Positions 46,404 through 59,970 of a stretch of DNA of 64,000 nt are shown here, piece after piece. The position numbers and the translations under genes were made by a program. The stretch's first letter is position 1; each line of letters opens with the position of its first letter. This DNA is from Imbricaverruca yamaguchii. Lineage: Eukaryota > Arthropoda > Thecostraca > Neoverrucidae. Location: contig JAOTOL010001088.1 in NCBI GenBank assembly GCA_034440575.1, forward strand, positions 148,501 to 212,500. The letters are read 5' to 3'. The notes beneath the pieces were generated by a model. It was not told the origin of the DNA and searched no databases. It saw only the letters and a program-made list of their open reading frames with translations.

Positions 46404-47720
46404 GTGAGTCGGCGCGCACCATTTCCCCGGCGCCATTCGACCATTGCGTCCACGCGCACCATTGCCCCGGTGAAATTCAACCAGTGCGTCCACGTGCACC
46501 ACTGCCCCGGTGCAATTCAACTGATGACTTGCCAGTGGCCAGGTACTAGCTGACAGGTACGGTGTACCAGCGGCCAGGTTCCAGTTGACTGGTATTGTGT
46601 ACCAGCGGCCAAATACCAGCGAACTTGTAGTCAGGTTGAGTGGTGACTTACCAACAAAGGTGCACTTAATGGTAGTGGACAGGCTAAGTTCCTCGGAGGG
46701 TTGTTCCATCGCCAGTGTTCCAGGGGGAGAACACCGCACAGTTGCTCGACGTCCCCACGGCTCCAGATCGTGGCGAACCATCTTTATTGGCCCGGTCTCC
46801 AGCCCATGTTTGGCAACTTCAAAGCCGGCGCATATTGTCTCCGAACGAATTCAGTGCGTTTCGAAAATCCAGCCCATGTCGAATCCCAAACCTGGGATTC
46901 GACACGGAGTGGATTTTATGAATTAAATTGGAGTGAATTTATAAATAATAAGCATTTCTATATGCCTACAGTTCCCAATGCTACGTTCTCCTTCCCTAGC
47001 GAATACAGCGTAGCACTTTAAAAAGCACCGTGAATCATAGCGCGTCTGTACTCATTGGCGCGCAACACCGTCTTATATACAATGCGGTCGCACCACGTCA
47101 CTGCCATAACTGAGGATGATGCCTTCCATTCATTCACGCTCGAGACTGTCCAAACAGCAACGTGATCGATGGCCTTGAACCAGTGATATCACCTGACGTG
47201 AGAAGCGTGCCGTGGCGTGGCCTTGCCGAACGCATACGTGGTGCTGTCATTGAGTGTCGGTTTTCCAGTCAGACAAATTAGCATTGCTACAATGGAGCGA
47301 TTTTCGCACTGATGGCGCGTGAAGCTGTGCGATGATGGGTGAGCGGTTCTGGAAATTTATCGCATGCTTTTGTGCTAGTGACCAGCGTCATGTAGTGAAT
47401 GCTCTTTCAGGCCATTGTACCGTGAATTTAAGGCAGAATCCAGCCATGCGCAGCAGCGTGCGCAGACATTGTAGACGTCGCGCGCATCAATCAGCATTCG
47501 CGTCCGGCATTGGACGCACACTAATCAGCTTACGCATGCTGCATCAGAACACGCAACCATATAGGTTTGCTGTGCTATAAATACATCAAATGAAGAGGTG
47601 TAAAGAAGCAAGGAAACTCTAAACGAGGTCACAGTTGTTTTCCAGGTATTTATCTCATTTTAAGGAACGTTTCATACATAAAAATAGGCGACTGACACAT
47701 TTGGGCTTGCCGCCTGGTTA
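46404..47720. other. Presumed intron 1 of the signal-peptide gene; short repeats at 46425-46620
   Basis: GCGCACCATT...CCCCGG recurs three times at about 40-bp spacing, and CCAGCGGCCAGGTxCCAG recurs near 46565-46615. The rest is unique and no further exon was recognised. Confidence 0.35.
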
Positions 47721-47724
47721 TTAA

Positions 47725-48385
47725 CCCGTCCCGTCCCGTCTCTGGGGTGGGGGGGGGTCTTCAACCGCCCCCTCAGGTTTTTTTCGCAGATAGCGGACGA
47801 ACGGCGCGCGGTAGCGCGCCCAAATATGGCATACCTTTTCCAACATCAATTTGACATGCTGATTCAAATTTTTAAGGTCAAGTCATCTAGGGTCAACGAG
47901 TTAGTCAAGGTCAAGTGAGGTCACCTCCAAAAAAGTTCAACCAGTCATCACGCTTGAACGGATACAGATATTTTAATGAAACTTTCAGCTTTGCTTATCT
48001 TTACGGATGCAACAAAACGTACAAGTTGAATGTTTCATTTCTTAAGCTTTTGACTACCTATAAAATGATTGCCCTGGTCCATTTCGCTGTCTTTTTCTAA
48101 TTCCAAATACATTTTGTTTAAAAAAAAATATATTCCACAAAATGAAACCCCCAGAGTCAAAAAAATAATGTAAATCGTAAAAAGTCGTGAAAATCTATCC
48201 CCCTGGTGACGTCACTTTTGGGGAAAGTGTTTTGGAGGGTTGACCCGGACCCTACTCGTCAAGCGCTTTCCGATGACACCTCTTACGTTTTCGTGCGATA
48301 CTTAGTTTGGATTTTACAGGGGGGTCTTCAACCGCCCTCCCCCCCGAGACGGAGTGGGAGGATTTGACAGAAAAGACGGCGCGGG
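47725..48385 (+). mobile_element. TTAA-bounded MITE (copy C)
   Basis: TTAA lies at 47721-47724 and 48386-48389. The left end CCCGTCCCGTCCCGTCTC and the right end reversed CCCGCGCCGTCTTTTC form an imperfect TIR of about 12-16 bp. It contains GATAGCGGACGAACGGCGCG, TCAAGTGAGGTCACCTCC and CTACTCGTCAAGCGCTTTCC, shared with copies A and B. Confidence 0.85.
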
Positions 48386-48389
48386 TTAA

Positions 48390-50610
48390 AGGCCCATGAA
48401 TCATAAACTTCGAGAGAGGTGCGTGAGTTTAAATGCATCTGTTTTTACATTTTCTGCATGCAATAATCGTAAATTTGTGCTTCATATATTTCCAAGCGGT
48501 TCTCATTGACCGTTATTTCGTGAAGCTACAGTAAAATATTTTTGTTCTGCCTTTTCCAGTGCTTTCATGACATTCTTCCGGTGCCAGGTGTCATCAGGGC
48601 GCTGCACTAACGCGGAAAGGAGACGAGGTATATGTGGGGCCATACAGCTGCAGGGCCTAGACATGCGCAGGCACGGGATGGGAGACCATAACCCGACACG
48701 GAATTTGTGGGCCAACTGCTTAAACACGTATTTCAACAATTGCACACAGTGCATTCGAGTTTTAGATCGGTGTTCGACATTCGGCAAAAGAGTCGGACTG
48801 TTGAAATAGTGCTCCAATGCCACCATATATACATTGCAAAACAATCAATTTCAGTCGAAACTAGACGCCATCTTGCCGAAGTCGGGTTCATCTGCCGAAT
48901 GTGTTATTGATATCCTAAACATTATTGCACTATTCCGAATTGTCGAATTAGCATATGTCTTGATCCTAGATTTAGCATGTGCAGCATGTGTCACAGTCCT
49001 CATGCTACCTAACACAGGTAGCATGTGTCGCTGTCCTCATGCTACCTAGCACAGGGAGCATGTGCCACAGTCCTCATGCTACCTAGCACAGGTAGGACGT
49101 GTCGCTATCCTCTGGCATCACAGCCGTTCCGCCCAGCTTATGCCGCATGCACCTCTTCAGCGTGGCATCCTCGATCGGACTGACACTAGCCACGCAGTCA
49201 CCCGGCGCCGGACACACATCTAGCGTGGCATGACGACATAACCACGTGACCGGCGGCTGTTGGGCTGGCTCTCGGCCGGTGCCGGCTGGATCGGCCTCGG
49301 CTAAGTTCTCCCATGCCACCTATTTTACAAACAAAGATGACGTGTGCTGGAACATTGTGGCGCAAGGCACTACAATCAAATTAGAAACCCAGGCGTAATC
49401 TACGGTGAAGGAATGCGGACGGTAAGTTGTGTACGACACTGTTCTCAAGGTTTCAGGAGCGTGCTGTTCGGGTCGGACCGGTCCGGGCTGGGTTACACAG
49501 ACGAACGCCTGTCGTAAATACGTGGAAGTAGACTCGCTCAGATTACGCCTTCTCTCGGATTAAGTGCGAAACTGAAAAGCGGATTGCTCTCATGCTTGAT
49601 GATAGTGATGAGCCTTTGCCAATCGTAATGATGCACCTTTGGATTTTTACATTTGTGGTGCTCACATAAAGGCTTCTATTTCGGAAAGACAACGACTAGT
49701 TTTATTTATTTTTGTGATTGGGTGTGCGGTTGCATATCAACTACAACATGACACTGGTTTGCGTGCGATCAACGACTGAAATTTACTCCCAGAAAGCAGT
49801 TTGCAGACATCACATCATAATTTAAAAATAAACCTTAAAGGGATCGATGGAACTGAAGAAGACTTGGCCACATTAAACATTCATCGTTCACACGAACAGT
49901 CATCGCACCCTTTCAGGCTGTTGTGCGGCTATTTTTTCACTGACAGTACGCAAGTCACTCCTCATGGCTCGGCCGGTAGCCTTTTTATCAGGCACTACTG
50001 GCCGGTGAGCTACTACAACCTGAGTGTGTTGCAAGGATGCAAACAGCACGAGCAAACAGTCGACGCACCGCCTTTGTTGGAACTCTTCGCTGTTGTCGAT
50101 GTGAAGCCGAGGCTTCAGATGCCCGCCGCGCTGGCCCTGTTTCATAGCTGCGCTGAACAGGCGTCTGCCGAAGCTTCACGGCTGATCGCTGCCGGAGATT
50201 TGGTCGTCTTGTCTGGCTTCGGGTGTTTAACTCATGTGTCGCGTCTCATGTGTCAAGACCGTTCGGGCTCCGACACATTACATCCGCATTACATTGCAAT
50301 ACGTTCTGGCTCTGACACATTACATCCGTCTATTTGCACTTCTTCAAAAATTGATAGCGTACTCGGCTGTACCAACCACACGTGTGCGGTAATGAGTCGA
50401 ACACACGTCCTCCAGCGTCGCAGGTGACGTGAGCATCACTGCATCGGCGAGCTAGAAATTGCGAGGCAATGCTGTATCTTCGCTACGCCGCCGTCCAAAT
50501 ATGAAGCTAAAAGCGTAGTTCAAACGTTTCGCAGCAATTCGAGTGCATTCCGCAAGTTGCTGGGGCGTGGGTTGGAACTTGTTATGGTCCTGGGAGACGT
50601 AAAAGCATGT
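48390..50610. other. No gene recognised; 37-bp repeat x3 at 48990-49095
   Basis: CACAGTCCTCATGCTACCTA then GCACAGG...GCATGTGTC recurs about three times. An open plus frame at 49801-50427 (no ATG at its 5' end, GC-richer middle) has no recognisable domain; it might be an exon but is not supported. Confidence 0.4.
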
Positions 50611-51425
50611 CGGAGAGAACCAAGAGTTTCCAGACAGCTCCCTTGTTACCCACAGTTCCTGCCCACATACTGAAGCATTCCGGAGAGAACCAAGAGTTTC
50701 CAGACAGCTTCCTTGTTACCCACAGTTCCTGCCCACATACTGAGGCATTCCGGAGAGAACCAAGAGTTTCCAGACAGCTTCCTTGTTACCCACAGTTCCT
50801 GCCCACATACTGAGGCATTCCGGAGAGAATCAAGAATTCGCAGACAGCTTCCTTGTTACCCACAGTTCCTGTCCACATATTAATGCAGGCCGGAGAGAAT
50901 CAAGAATTCGCAGACAGCTTCCTTGTTACCCACAGTTCCTGTCCACATACTGAGGCATTCCGGAGAGAATCAAGAATTCGCAGACAGCTTCCTTGTTACC
51001 CACAGTTCCTGTCCACATACTGAAGCATTCCGGAGAGAACCAAGAGTTTCCAGACAGCTTCCTTGTTACCCACAGTTCCTGTCCACATATTAATGCAGGC
51101 CGGAGAGAATCAAGAATTCGCAGACAGCTCCCTTGTTACCCACAGTTCCTGTCCACATACTGAGGCATTCCGGAGAGAATCAAGAATTCGCAGACAGCTT
51201 CCTTGTTACCCACAGTTCCTGTCCACATACTGAAGCATTCCGGAGAGAACCAAGAATTCGCAGACAGCTTCCTTGTTACCCACAGTTCCTGTCAACATAC
51301 TGAAGCATTCCGGAGAGAACCAAGAATTCGCAGACAGTTTCCTTGTTACCCACAGTTCCTGTCCACATACTGAAGCATTCCGGAGAGAACTAAGAATTCG
51401 CAGACAGCTGCTTTGCTACCTTCAG
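50611..51425. repeat. 70-bp minisatellite, about 12 copies
   Basis: The unit starts CGGAGAGAACCAAGAGTTTC at 50681, 50751, 50821 and onward. Two variant types (AAGAGTTTCCAGACAG and AAGAATTCGCAGACAG) are interleaved, and a TTAATGCAGG variant recurs at 50880 and 51090. Confidence 0.95.
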
Positions 51426-52095
51426 GTCTTATGCACATATCCAAAAGCACCCCAACCGAAGGGCCGAAAATTCGAAGAGGCAATGGTTATGCAGTGCAGC
51501 ACCAAGTACGGATGTGAGGGCTATTTTGGAATAACAGGCGTATTGAAGGAAATGAAGCAAACTCTGCGGGCTAATTTAGCTGCAAAATAACCTGATTATT
51601 GCCAGGTCAACAACTGAAGTTAGGCAAGAGACTTACAATAGGACATGGTGAAATATGACAAATAGAACATGGTGAAAAGCGCGTGTCAAGTTTTAATGCA
51701 AATAGCATGGTCTTTATGGAGGCGATCCTTTACCATCCGTTGTACTCTACATGTAGACACACATTGAGCAGTTGCTGCACATGTGCAATCGAAGGTAGAA
51801 ACCTCCGTGCAAATGTTGCCCATCTCTCGCCATGTTGTTTTCGTGATGCTTCCAAATGGCGCAGGTGCAATTTTTGCACACCACACAACAGGGTTCACGG
51901 GGTAAATGAGCGTGGAGGAACCCTTAATGCAAAAGGGGAGTAATACCACCTGAATAGGGAGCCGTGCCACCGAAAAAACACTTCGGATCACTGAAATGTG
52001 CATTTTTTGCCATTGTGCTGGGCTCTACATTTCGTGTTCAACGAACCGCATTGTGAACGATATTGCAGAGATTATCGCGACTCTGCCGATATTAC
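51426..52095. other. No gene recognised
   Basis: Unique sequence between two arrays. Short overlapping frames are without domains. Confidence 0.4.
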
Positions 52096-55000
52096 AGTGT
52101 CCACTGTCAGGAGGTTACTACCACCGCTAACAACACTGTCAGGAGGTTACTACCACCGCTGACCACACTGTCATGAGGTTCCTGCCACCGCTAACAACAC
52201 TGTCAGGAGGTTACTGCCACCGCTAACAATACTGTCAGAAGGTTACTGCCACCGCTAACAACACTGTCTCAGGAGATCACTACCACCGCCAACAACGCTG
52301 TCAGGAGGTTCCTGCCACCGCTAACAACACTGTCAGGAGGTTACTACAACCACTAACAACACTGTCAGGAGGTTACTGCCACCACTAACAACGCTGTCAG
52401 GAGGTTACTACCACCGCTGACCACACTGTCAGGATGTTACTACCACCGCTAACAACGCTGTCAGGAGGTTACTACCACCGCTAACAACGCTGTCAGGAGG
52501 TTACTACCACCGCTGACCACACTGTCAGGAGGTTACTGCCACCGCTAACAACACTGTCAGGAGGTTACTACAACCACTAACAACACTGTCAGAAGGTTAC
52601 TACCACCGCTGAAAACACTGTCAGGAGGTTACTACCACCGCTAACAACACTGTCAGGAGGTTACTACCATCGCCAACAACGCTGTCAGGAGGTTACTACA
52701 ACCACTAACAACACTGTCAGGAGGTTACTGCCACCGCTAACAACACTGTCAGGAGGTTACTACCATCGCCAACAACGCTGTCAGCAGGTTACTGCCACCG
52801 CTAACAACTCTGTCAGGAGGTTACTACCACCGCTGACCACACTGTCAGGAGGTTACTACCACCGCTGACCACTGTCTCAGGAGATCACTACCACCGCTAA
52901 CAACGCTGTCAGGAGGTTACTACCACCGCTGACCACACTGTCAGGAGGTTACTGCCACCGCTAACAACACTGTCATGAGGTTACTGCCACCACTAACAAC
53001 ACTGTCAGGAGGTTACTGCCACCGCTAACAACACTGTCAGGAGGTTACTGCCACCGCTAACAACACTGTCATGAGGTTACTACCACCACTAACAACACTG
53101 TCAGGAGGTTACTGCCACCGCTAACAATACTGTCAGAAGGTTACTGCCACCGCTAACAACACTGTCATGAGGTTCCTGCCACCGCTAACAACACTGTCAG
53201 GAGGTTACTACAGCCACTAACAACACTGTCAGGAGGTTACTGCCACCACTAACAACGCTGTCAGGAGGTTACTACCACCGCTGACCACACTGTCAGGATG
53301 TTACTACCACCGCTAACAACGCTGTCAGGAGGTTACTACCACCGCTAACAACGCTGTCAGGAGGTTACTACCACCGCTGACAACACTGTCAGGAGGTTAC
53401 TGCCACCGCTAACAACACTGTCAGGAGGTTACTGCCACCGCTAACAACACTGTCAGGAGGTTACTACCACCGCCAACAACGCTGTCAGGATGTTACTGCC
53501 ATCGCTGACAACACTGTCAGGAGGTTACTGCCATCGCCAACAACGCTGTCAGGATGTTACTGCCATCGCTGACAACACTGTCAGGAGGTTACTGCCATCG
53601 CTGACAACACTGTCAGGAGGTTACTACCACCGCCAACAACGCTGTCAGCAGGTTACTGCCACCGCTAACAACTCTGTCAGGAGGTTACTACCACCGCTGA
53701 CCACACTGTCAGGAGGTTACTACCACCGCTGACCACTGTCTCAGGAGATCACTACCACCGCTAACAACGCTGTCAGGAGGTTACTACCACCGCTGACCAC
53801 ACTGTCAGGAGGTTACTGCCACCGCTAACAACACTGTCATGAGGTTACTGCCACCACTAACAACACTGTCAGGAGGTTACTGCCACCGCTAACAACACTG
53901 TCAGGAGGTTACTGCCACCGCTAACAACACTGTCATGAGGTTACTACCACCACTAACAACACTGTCAGGAGGTTACTGCCACCGCTAACAACACTGTCAG
54001 GAGGTTACTACCACCGCTGACCACACTGTCAGGAGGTTACTACCACCGCTAACAACGCTGTCAGGAGGTTACTACCACCGCTAACAACACTGTCAGGAGG
54101 TTACTACCACCGCTGACCACACTGTCAGGAGGTTACTGCCACCGCTAACCACACTGTCAGGAGGTTACTGCCACCGCTAACCACACTGTCAGGAGGTTAC
54201 TGCCACCGCTGAAAACACTGTCAGGAGGTTACTACCACCGCTAACAACACTGTCAGGAGGTTACTACCACCGCTAACAACACTGTCAGGAGGTTACTACA
54301 ACCACTAACAACACTGTCAGGAGGTTACTGCCACCGCTAACAACACTGTCAGGAGGTTACTACCATGCCAACAACGCTGTCAGCAGGTTACTGCCACCGC
54401 TAACAACTCTGTCAGGAGGTTACTACCACCGCTGACCACACTGTCAGGGAGGTTACTACCACCGCTGACCACTGTCTCAGGAGATCACTACCACCGCTAA
54501 CAACGCTGTCAGGAGGTTACTGCCACCGCTAACAACACTGTCAGGAGGTTACTGCCACCGCTAACAACACTGTCATGAGGTTCCTGCCACCGCTAACAAC
54601 ACTGTCAGGAGGTTACTGCCACCGCTAACAATACTGTCAGAAGGTTACTACAGCCACTAACAACACTGTCAGGAGGTTACTGCCACCGCTAACAACACTG
54701 TCATGAGGTTCCTGCCACCGCTAACAACACTGTCATGAGGTTCCTGCCACCGCTAACAACACTATCAGGAGATTACTGCCACCGCTAACAACACTGTCAG
54801 GAGGTTACTACAGCCACTAACAACACTGTTAGGAGGTTACTGCCACCGCTAACAACACTGTCTCAGGAGATCACTACCACCGCCAACAACGCTGTCAGGA
54901 GGTTCCTGCCACCGCTAACAACACTGTCAGGAGGTTACTACCACCGCTGACCACACTGTCAGGAGGTTACTGCCACCGCTGACAACACTGTCAGGAGGTT

Positions 55001-55830
55001 ACCGCCATCGCTGACCACACTGTCACAGGAGATCACTACCACCACCAACAACGCTGTCAGGCGGTTACTGCCACCGCTAACAACACTGTCAGGAGGTTAC
55101 TGCCACCGCCCGCTAACAACACTGTCAAGAGGTTACTGCCACCGCTAACAATACTGTCAGAAGGTTACTGCCAACGCTAACAACACTGTCAGGAGGTTAC
55201 TGCCACCGCTAACCACACTGTCTCAGGAGATCACTACCACCGCCAACAACACCGTCAGGAGGTTACTGCCACCGCTGACCACACCGTCAGCAGGTTACTA
55301 CCACCGCTGACCACACTGTCAGGAGGTTACTGCCACCGCTAACAACACTGTCAGGAGGTTACTACCATCGCCAACAACGCTGTCAGGAGGTTACTACAAC
55401 CACTAACAACACTGTCAGGAGGTTACTGCCACCGCTAACAACACTGTCAGGAGGTTACTACCATCGCCAACAACGCTGTCAGGAGGTTACTGCCACCGCT
55501 AACAACGCTGTCAGGAGGTTACTACCACCGCTAACCACACCGTCAGGAGGTTACTGCCACCGCTAACCACACCGTCAGGAGGTTACTACCACCGCTAACC
55601 ACACCGTCAGGAGGTTACTGCCACCGCTAACCACACCGTCAGAAGGTTACTGCCACCGCTAACAACACTGTCAGGAAGTTACTACAGCCACTAACAACAC
55701 TGTCAGGAGGTTACTGCCACCGCTAACAACACTGTCTCAGGAGATCACTACCACCGCCAACAACGCTGTCAGGAGGTTACTGCCATCGCTGACAACACTG
55801 TCAGGAGGTTACTGCCATCGCTAACAGCAT
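52096..55830. repeat. 32-bp TGTCAGGAGGTTACTACCAC minisatellite, 3.7 kb
   Basis: Roughly 115 units of TGTCAGGAGGTTACTGCCAC then CGCTAACAACAC. Variants include CGCTGACCACAC, CACTAACAACAC and an indel form CTGTCTCAGGAGATCACTAC. Variant series recur at kilobase spacing (for example near 52300-52900, 53200-53760 and 54300-54490), implying higher-order duplication. Confidence 0.97.
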
Positions 55831-56859
55831 GCTACGGTGGACTTCCAACATTTCGAAGTCTAAATCCTGTCCATTAAAACTATACGCAGCAGAATTGTTT
55901 TCTTGGCATGATTTCCGCCAGAATATTTCATATATTGCATAGACTTTCAGGAATAACCCTTTCATTCTTTGTGAGCATTTACGATGAATGCTGTTAACAC
56001 TCGCATACATGTTCGTGGCCATATTCGTGCGTTCTTTGAAATGATACAATGACAATCAAGACCGCTCGAACCTGCCAGGCTCTATCTTTCCAAATCTTAT
56101 AAAAATATGTTATTCAACTATATGAAGGTATGCACAATTTGGGCATAATCTCGTGTTCTGTAATTATTTAGAAGAAAACATGAGGGTGACAATTTCTTCC
56201 TCCCCTGTGGCAGTTCGACACAGGTCATCACCATGACATCGGCCACAGGGAGAAATTTCATTGAGCGGAAAATGGGAGCAGTATGAACATTCACATACAA
56301 ACGCTTGAGTCAAATTTGATGACTGTGAGGGACGCAACCGGCGACAACACAGGCAACTTCCACCGTGGTTAGCATGGTAAAATATTCCCCGGATTCCCAG
56401 GACTTCAGGCTGGACCGTGAACAAACCAACCGATGTTGTTGACCGGAAATCGCTGACAAGTGCTCACCAATCAGCGCGGCCGACGGGCGGCGGTCGAACG
56501 CGGCGCCGACTGGCGGCCGCACCGGGCAGTAACTCGCCGCCGTTATTGGTCAGCCTGTTCGGACACATTTCCGCCGCAGATAGCTCAGGCCGACTGTCAG
56601 CCGCGCAAAAACACGCCGCCGGCGGCCGCCGACGCAACACGACTCGGCCGCAGGCACGCCGCCCGTCGCGTTCGTGTCGCACGCGCCACAAACTGCCGAC
56701 CGGCGACGCCGACAAATTCGCCGTCAACTTCACAGCATCAAAGCGGCCGGTGCGACTGTGGGCTCGGCGTGGCGTTCGACCGCCGACAGAGACCGCTCCG
56801 ACAGGCAAAGGCTGCAGTGCGCGATTTAAAAAATATATATTAAAAGTATTGATTTTGTA
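55831..56859. other. No gene recognised; CpG-rich at 56460-56820
   Basis: AT-rich unique sequence, then a CpG-dense block (GCCGGCGGCCGCCGACGCAA) adjoining the inverted repeat. Long frames on both strands in the GC-rich block overlap and have no domain. It could be a CpG-island promoter. Confidence 0.4.
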
Positions 56860-58450
56860 GGTGTCCGTCCCGGCGACTGCGGCAGACTTGTCGGCGGACA
56901 GGCTGGACGGCTGCTGCCGTTGCCCTCCGGCCCACTTCTTCAACCGCTCTGACATCCACCAACCATGCTGCGGCCTGTCGCCACCACGACACGAATTTAT
57001 GTTTGTCAGGCCCGGCCCACATCACATCACATCCACATCACGTACGCCAGTGGGTGTGCCCGACTGGTCATGTAGCGAGGAAGGGTTGTGGGCTTGAGGT
57101 GTGATGTGACACTGATGGATGGAGATGATTCATTGGTACACGACATTGGTGCTGCCACCGCCGCCGGCACCCGTCCATTGACCTGACCCACCCGTGTACA
57201 TACCACCAGATAGCAACACATCCACCACCCACTCACCCCTATACACACTACAAAATCGTCGTTTTCGGAGGAGCCGGATGCAAGCTGGACCCGGGTAATT
57301 TCCTGGGAGAAATTTTGACAGTGATGTTTTCCGACCGCTGAACATTTGCGCAGTTTCCACCAATCTCCGCCGGTTCTTAAATTATCAACCTTTCATTCAC
57401 GACCATCATTCGCTCCTGTCATCCGTACACGTTTCACTAAAACCAAGTGGCCCACAATTTCTCCCCTTCAGCGTTACGCAAACATTTAGCGGGTCTTATT
57501 TCTGAATGTCACTGTGCGCTCAAATAGTCCCGATTACATTTTATTTACCAGTTCCAAGGTCCAACCTGAAAATGGCTGACGCTGATTGCATAATTTGAAT
57601 CTATTTTCGTTGCTGCCCTTAAGGCTTGGCAACACTGGGCGGTTAAATTTTCCCTGGGCTTCTGATATCCGAGTTCAATTATGAGACAACACAGAATGAC
57701 GTTTGGAAGTAAGGCTAAATTTTTGCGTAGCGCTGGACGGGAAATATTGTGGGCCACTTGGTTTTAGTATGGATCGAACAAACGTGTGTGGATGACAGAA
57801 CCGAATGATGATCGTGGATGAAAGGTTCGGTAAATTAAAAGTGGGTAATTTAAGGAAACTCTGCGCAAATGTCCAGCGGTCAGAAAATATAACTCAGAAT
57901 TTCTCCCAGGAAATTACCCGAGTCCAGTTTGCATCTGGCTGTCCCGAAAACGTCGATTTTATCTTGTTTGTGTGGGGGGGGGGGAGTGGGTGGTGGAGGT
58001 TTTGTTTCATCTGGTGGTACACGGGTTGGCCCCATAAATGGACGGGCGCCGATGGCAGTCGCAGCATCAATGTCGTGCACCAATCCATCACCTCCATCCA
58101 TCAGTGTCACATCGCACCTCAAGCCCACACCCACAACCCTTCCTCACTACATGACCAGCCGGGCGCAATCACGGTCACATCTGGTGTGGTAAGGAGCCTG
58201 GCCCCGCCAATATAAATTCGTGTAGTGGTGTAGTGGTCACGAATATAAATTCGTGTAGTGGTGTAGTGGTCACGAATATAAATTCGTGTAGTGATGTAGT
58301 GGTCACGAATATAAATTCGTGTAGTGGTGTAGTGGTCACGAATATAAATTCGTGTAGTGGGTTGGTAGGACGTCGGAGCGGTTGAAGAAATGGGCGGGAC
58401 GGCAATGGCAACAGCCATCCAGCCTGCCCACCGACAAGACTGCCGCAGTC
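56860..58450. repeat. Long inverted repeat, arms about 640 and 750 bp
   Basis: The left arm (about 56860-57500) is the reverse complement of the right arm (about 57700-58450), with about 200 bp between. Matching landmarks include GGCCCACTTGGTTTTAGT at 57731 against its complement at 57436-57453, TTTCTCCCAGGAAATTACCC at 57900 against 57291-57310, and AGCGGTTGAAGAA at 58377 against 56938-56950. The arms differ by substitutions and by a 33-bp expansion at 58200-58365 in the right arm. Confidence 0.85.
58205..58370. repeat. 33-bp CACGAATATAAATTCGTGTA repeat, 5 copies
   Basis: The unit is AATATAAATTCGTGTAGTGG then TGTAGTGGTCACG. Each carries the imperfect palindrome CACGAATATAAATTCGTG. It is single-copy in the left arm and in the third element copy at 61275-61500. 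Confidence 0.93.
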
Positions 58451-59970
58451 GTCCACCCAGCGACCCACCAGCCCAGCCCACCCCGACACCGCCCAGCGAC
58501 CCACCAGCCCAGCCCACCCCGACACCACCCAGGGACCCACCAGCCCAGCCCGCCCCGACACCGCCCAGCGACCCACCAGCCCAGCCCGGCGACCCACCAG
58601 CCCAGCCTGCCCCGACACCGCCCAGCGACCCACCAGCCCAGCCCGCCCCGACACCGCCCAGCGACCCACCAGCCCAGCCCGCCCCGACACCGCCCAGCGA
58701 CCCACCACCCCAGCCCGCCCCGACACCGCCCAGCGACCCACCACCCCAGTCCGCCCCGACACCACCCAGCGACCCACCAGCCAAGCCCGAGCCCCGCCCC
58801 GACACCACCCAGCGACCCACCAGCCCAGCCCGCCCCGACACCGCCCAGCGACCCACCACCCCAGCCCGCCCCGACACCGCCCAGCGACCCACCACCCCAG
58901 CCCGTGACGCAACTTACGAGCCCGTCCCGACACCGCCCAGCGACCCACCAGCCCAGCCGTGACGCAACTTACGAGCCCGTCCCGACACCGTCCAGCGACC
59001 CACCAGCCCAGCCCGCCTGACACGCCCAACCCACCAGCCAGCCCGTCCCGACACCGCCCAGCGACCCACCAGCCCAGCCGTGACGCACCATCAGCGAGCC
59101 CGTCCCGACACCGCCCAGCGACCCACCACCCCAGCCCGCTGACACCACCCAGCGACCCACCACCCCAGCCCGCCCCGACACCCCCGCGACCCACCAGCCC
59201 AGCCCGCCCCGACACCGCCCAGCGACCCACCAGCCCACCCGACGCCCTGACGCCCCCGACACCGTCCGCGACCACCAGCAGCCCGCCCCGACACCGCCCA
59301 GCGACCCACCAGCCCAGCCCGTGACACCGCCCAGCGAGCCACCACCCAGCCTGCCCCGACACCGCCCAGCGACCCACCAGCCCAGCCTGCCCCACACCGC
59401 CCGCAACCCACCACCCAGCCCGCCCCGACACCGCCAGCGACCCACCAGCCCAGCCCGCCCCGACATCGCCAGCGACCCACCAGCCCAGCCCGCCCCGACA
59501 CCGCCCAGCGACCCACCACCCGCCCGCCCCGACACCGCCCAGCGACCCACCACCCAGCCCGCCCCGACACCGCCCAGCGACCCACCAGCCCAGCCCGCCC
59601 CGACACCGCCCAGCGACCCACCACCCAGCCCGCCCCGACACCGCCACATGACGCAACTTACCAGCCCGCCCCGACACCGCCCAGCGACCCACCAGCCCAG
59701 CCGTGACGCAACTTACGAGCCCGCCCCGACACCGCCCAGCGACCCACCAGCCCAGCCGTGACGCAACTTACGAGCCCGTCCCGACACCGCCCAGCGACCC
59801 ACCAGCCCAGCCGTGACGCAACTTACGAGCCCGTCCCGACACCGCCCAGCGACCCACCACCCCAGCCGTGACGCAACTTACGAGCCCGTCCCGACACCGC
59901 CCAGCGACCCACCAGCCCAGCCGTGACGCAACTTACGAGCCCGCCCCAACACCGCCCAGCTCGGCGTGGC
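58451..59970. repeat. 36-bp CCCCGACACCGCCCAGCGAC minisatellite, 1.5 kb
   Basis: The unit is CCCCGACACCGCCCAGCGAC then CCACCAGCCCAGCCCG (36 bp). A longer variant carrying TGACGCAACTTACGAGCCCG dominates the right end. The codon-compatible period keeps Pro/Thr-rich and Gly/Trp-rich frames of up to about 500 aa open on both strands; these are rejected as genes. The left end abuts the inverted-repeat arm. Confidence 0.96.

Noticed and set aside
49801..50427. 208-codon frame
   Set aside because: It begins with TTG, has no domain or splice support, and frames of this length occur by chance in the GC-richer patch; noted only as a weak exon candidate.
50611..51425. CRISPR array
   Set aside because: Regular spacing, but the whole 70-bp unit is repeated with no unique spacers, and the genome is eukaryotic.
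58119..59761. Gly/Trp-rich (505 codons) and Pro/Thr-rich frames
   Set aside because: Artefacts of the 36-bp array; no start context, splice sites or non-repeat domain.
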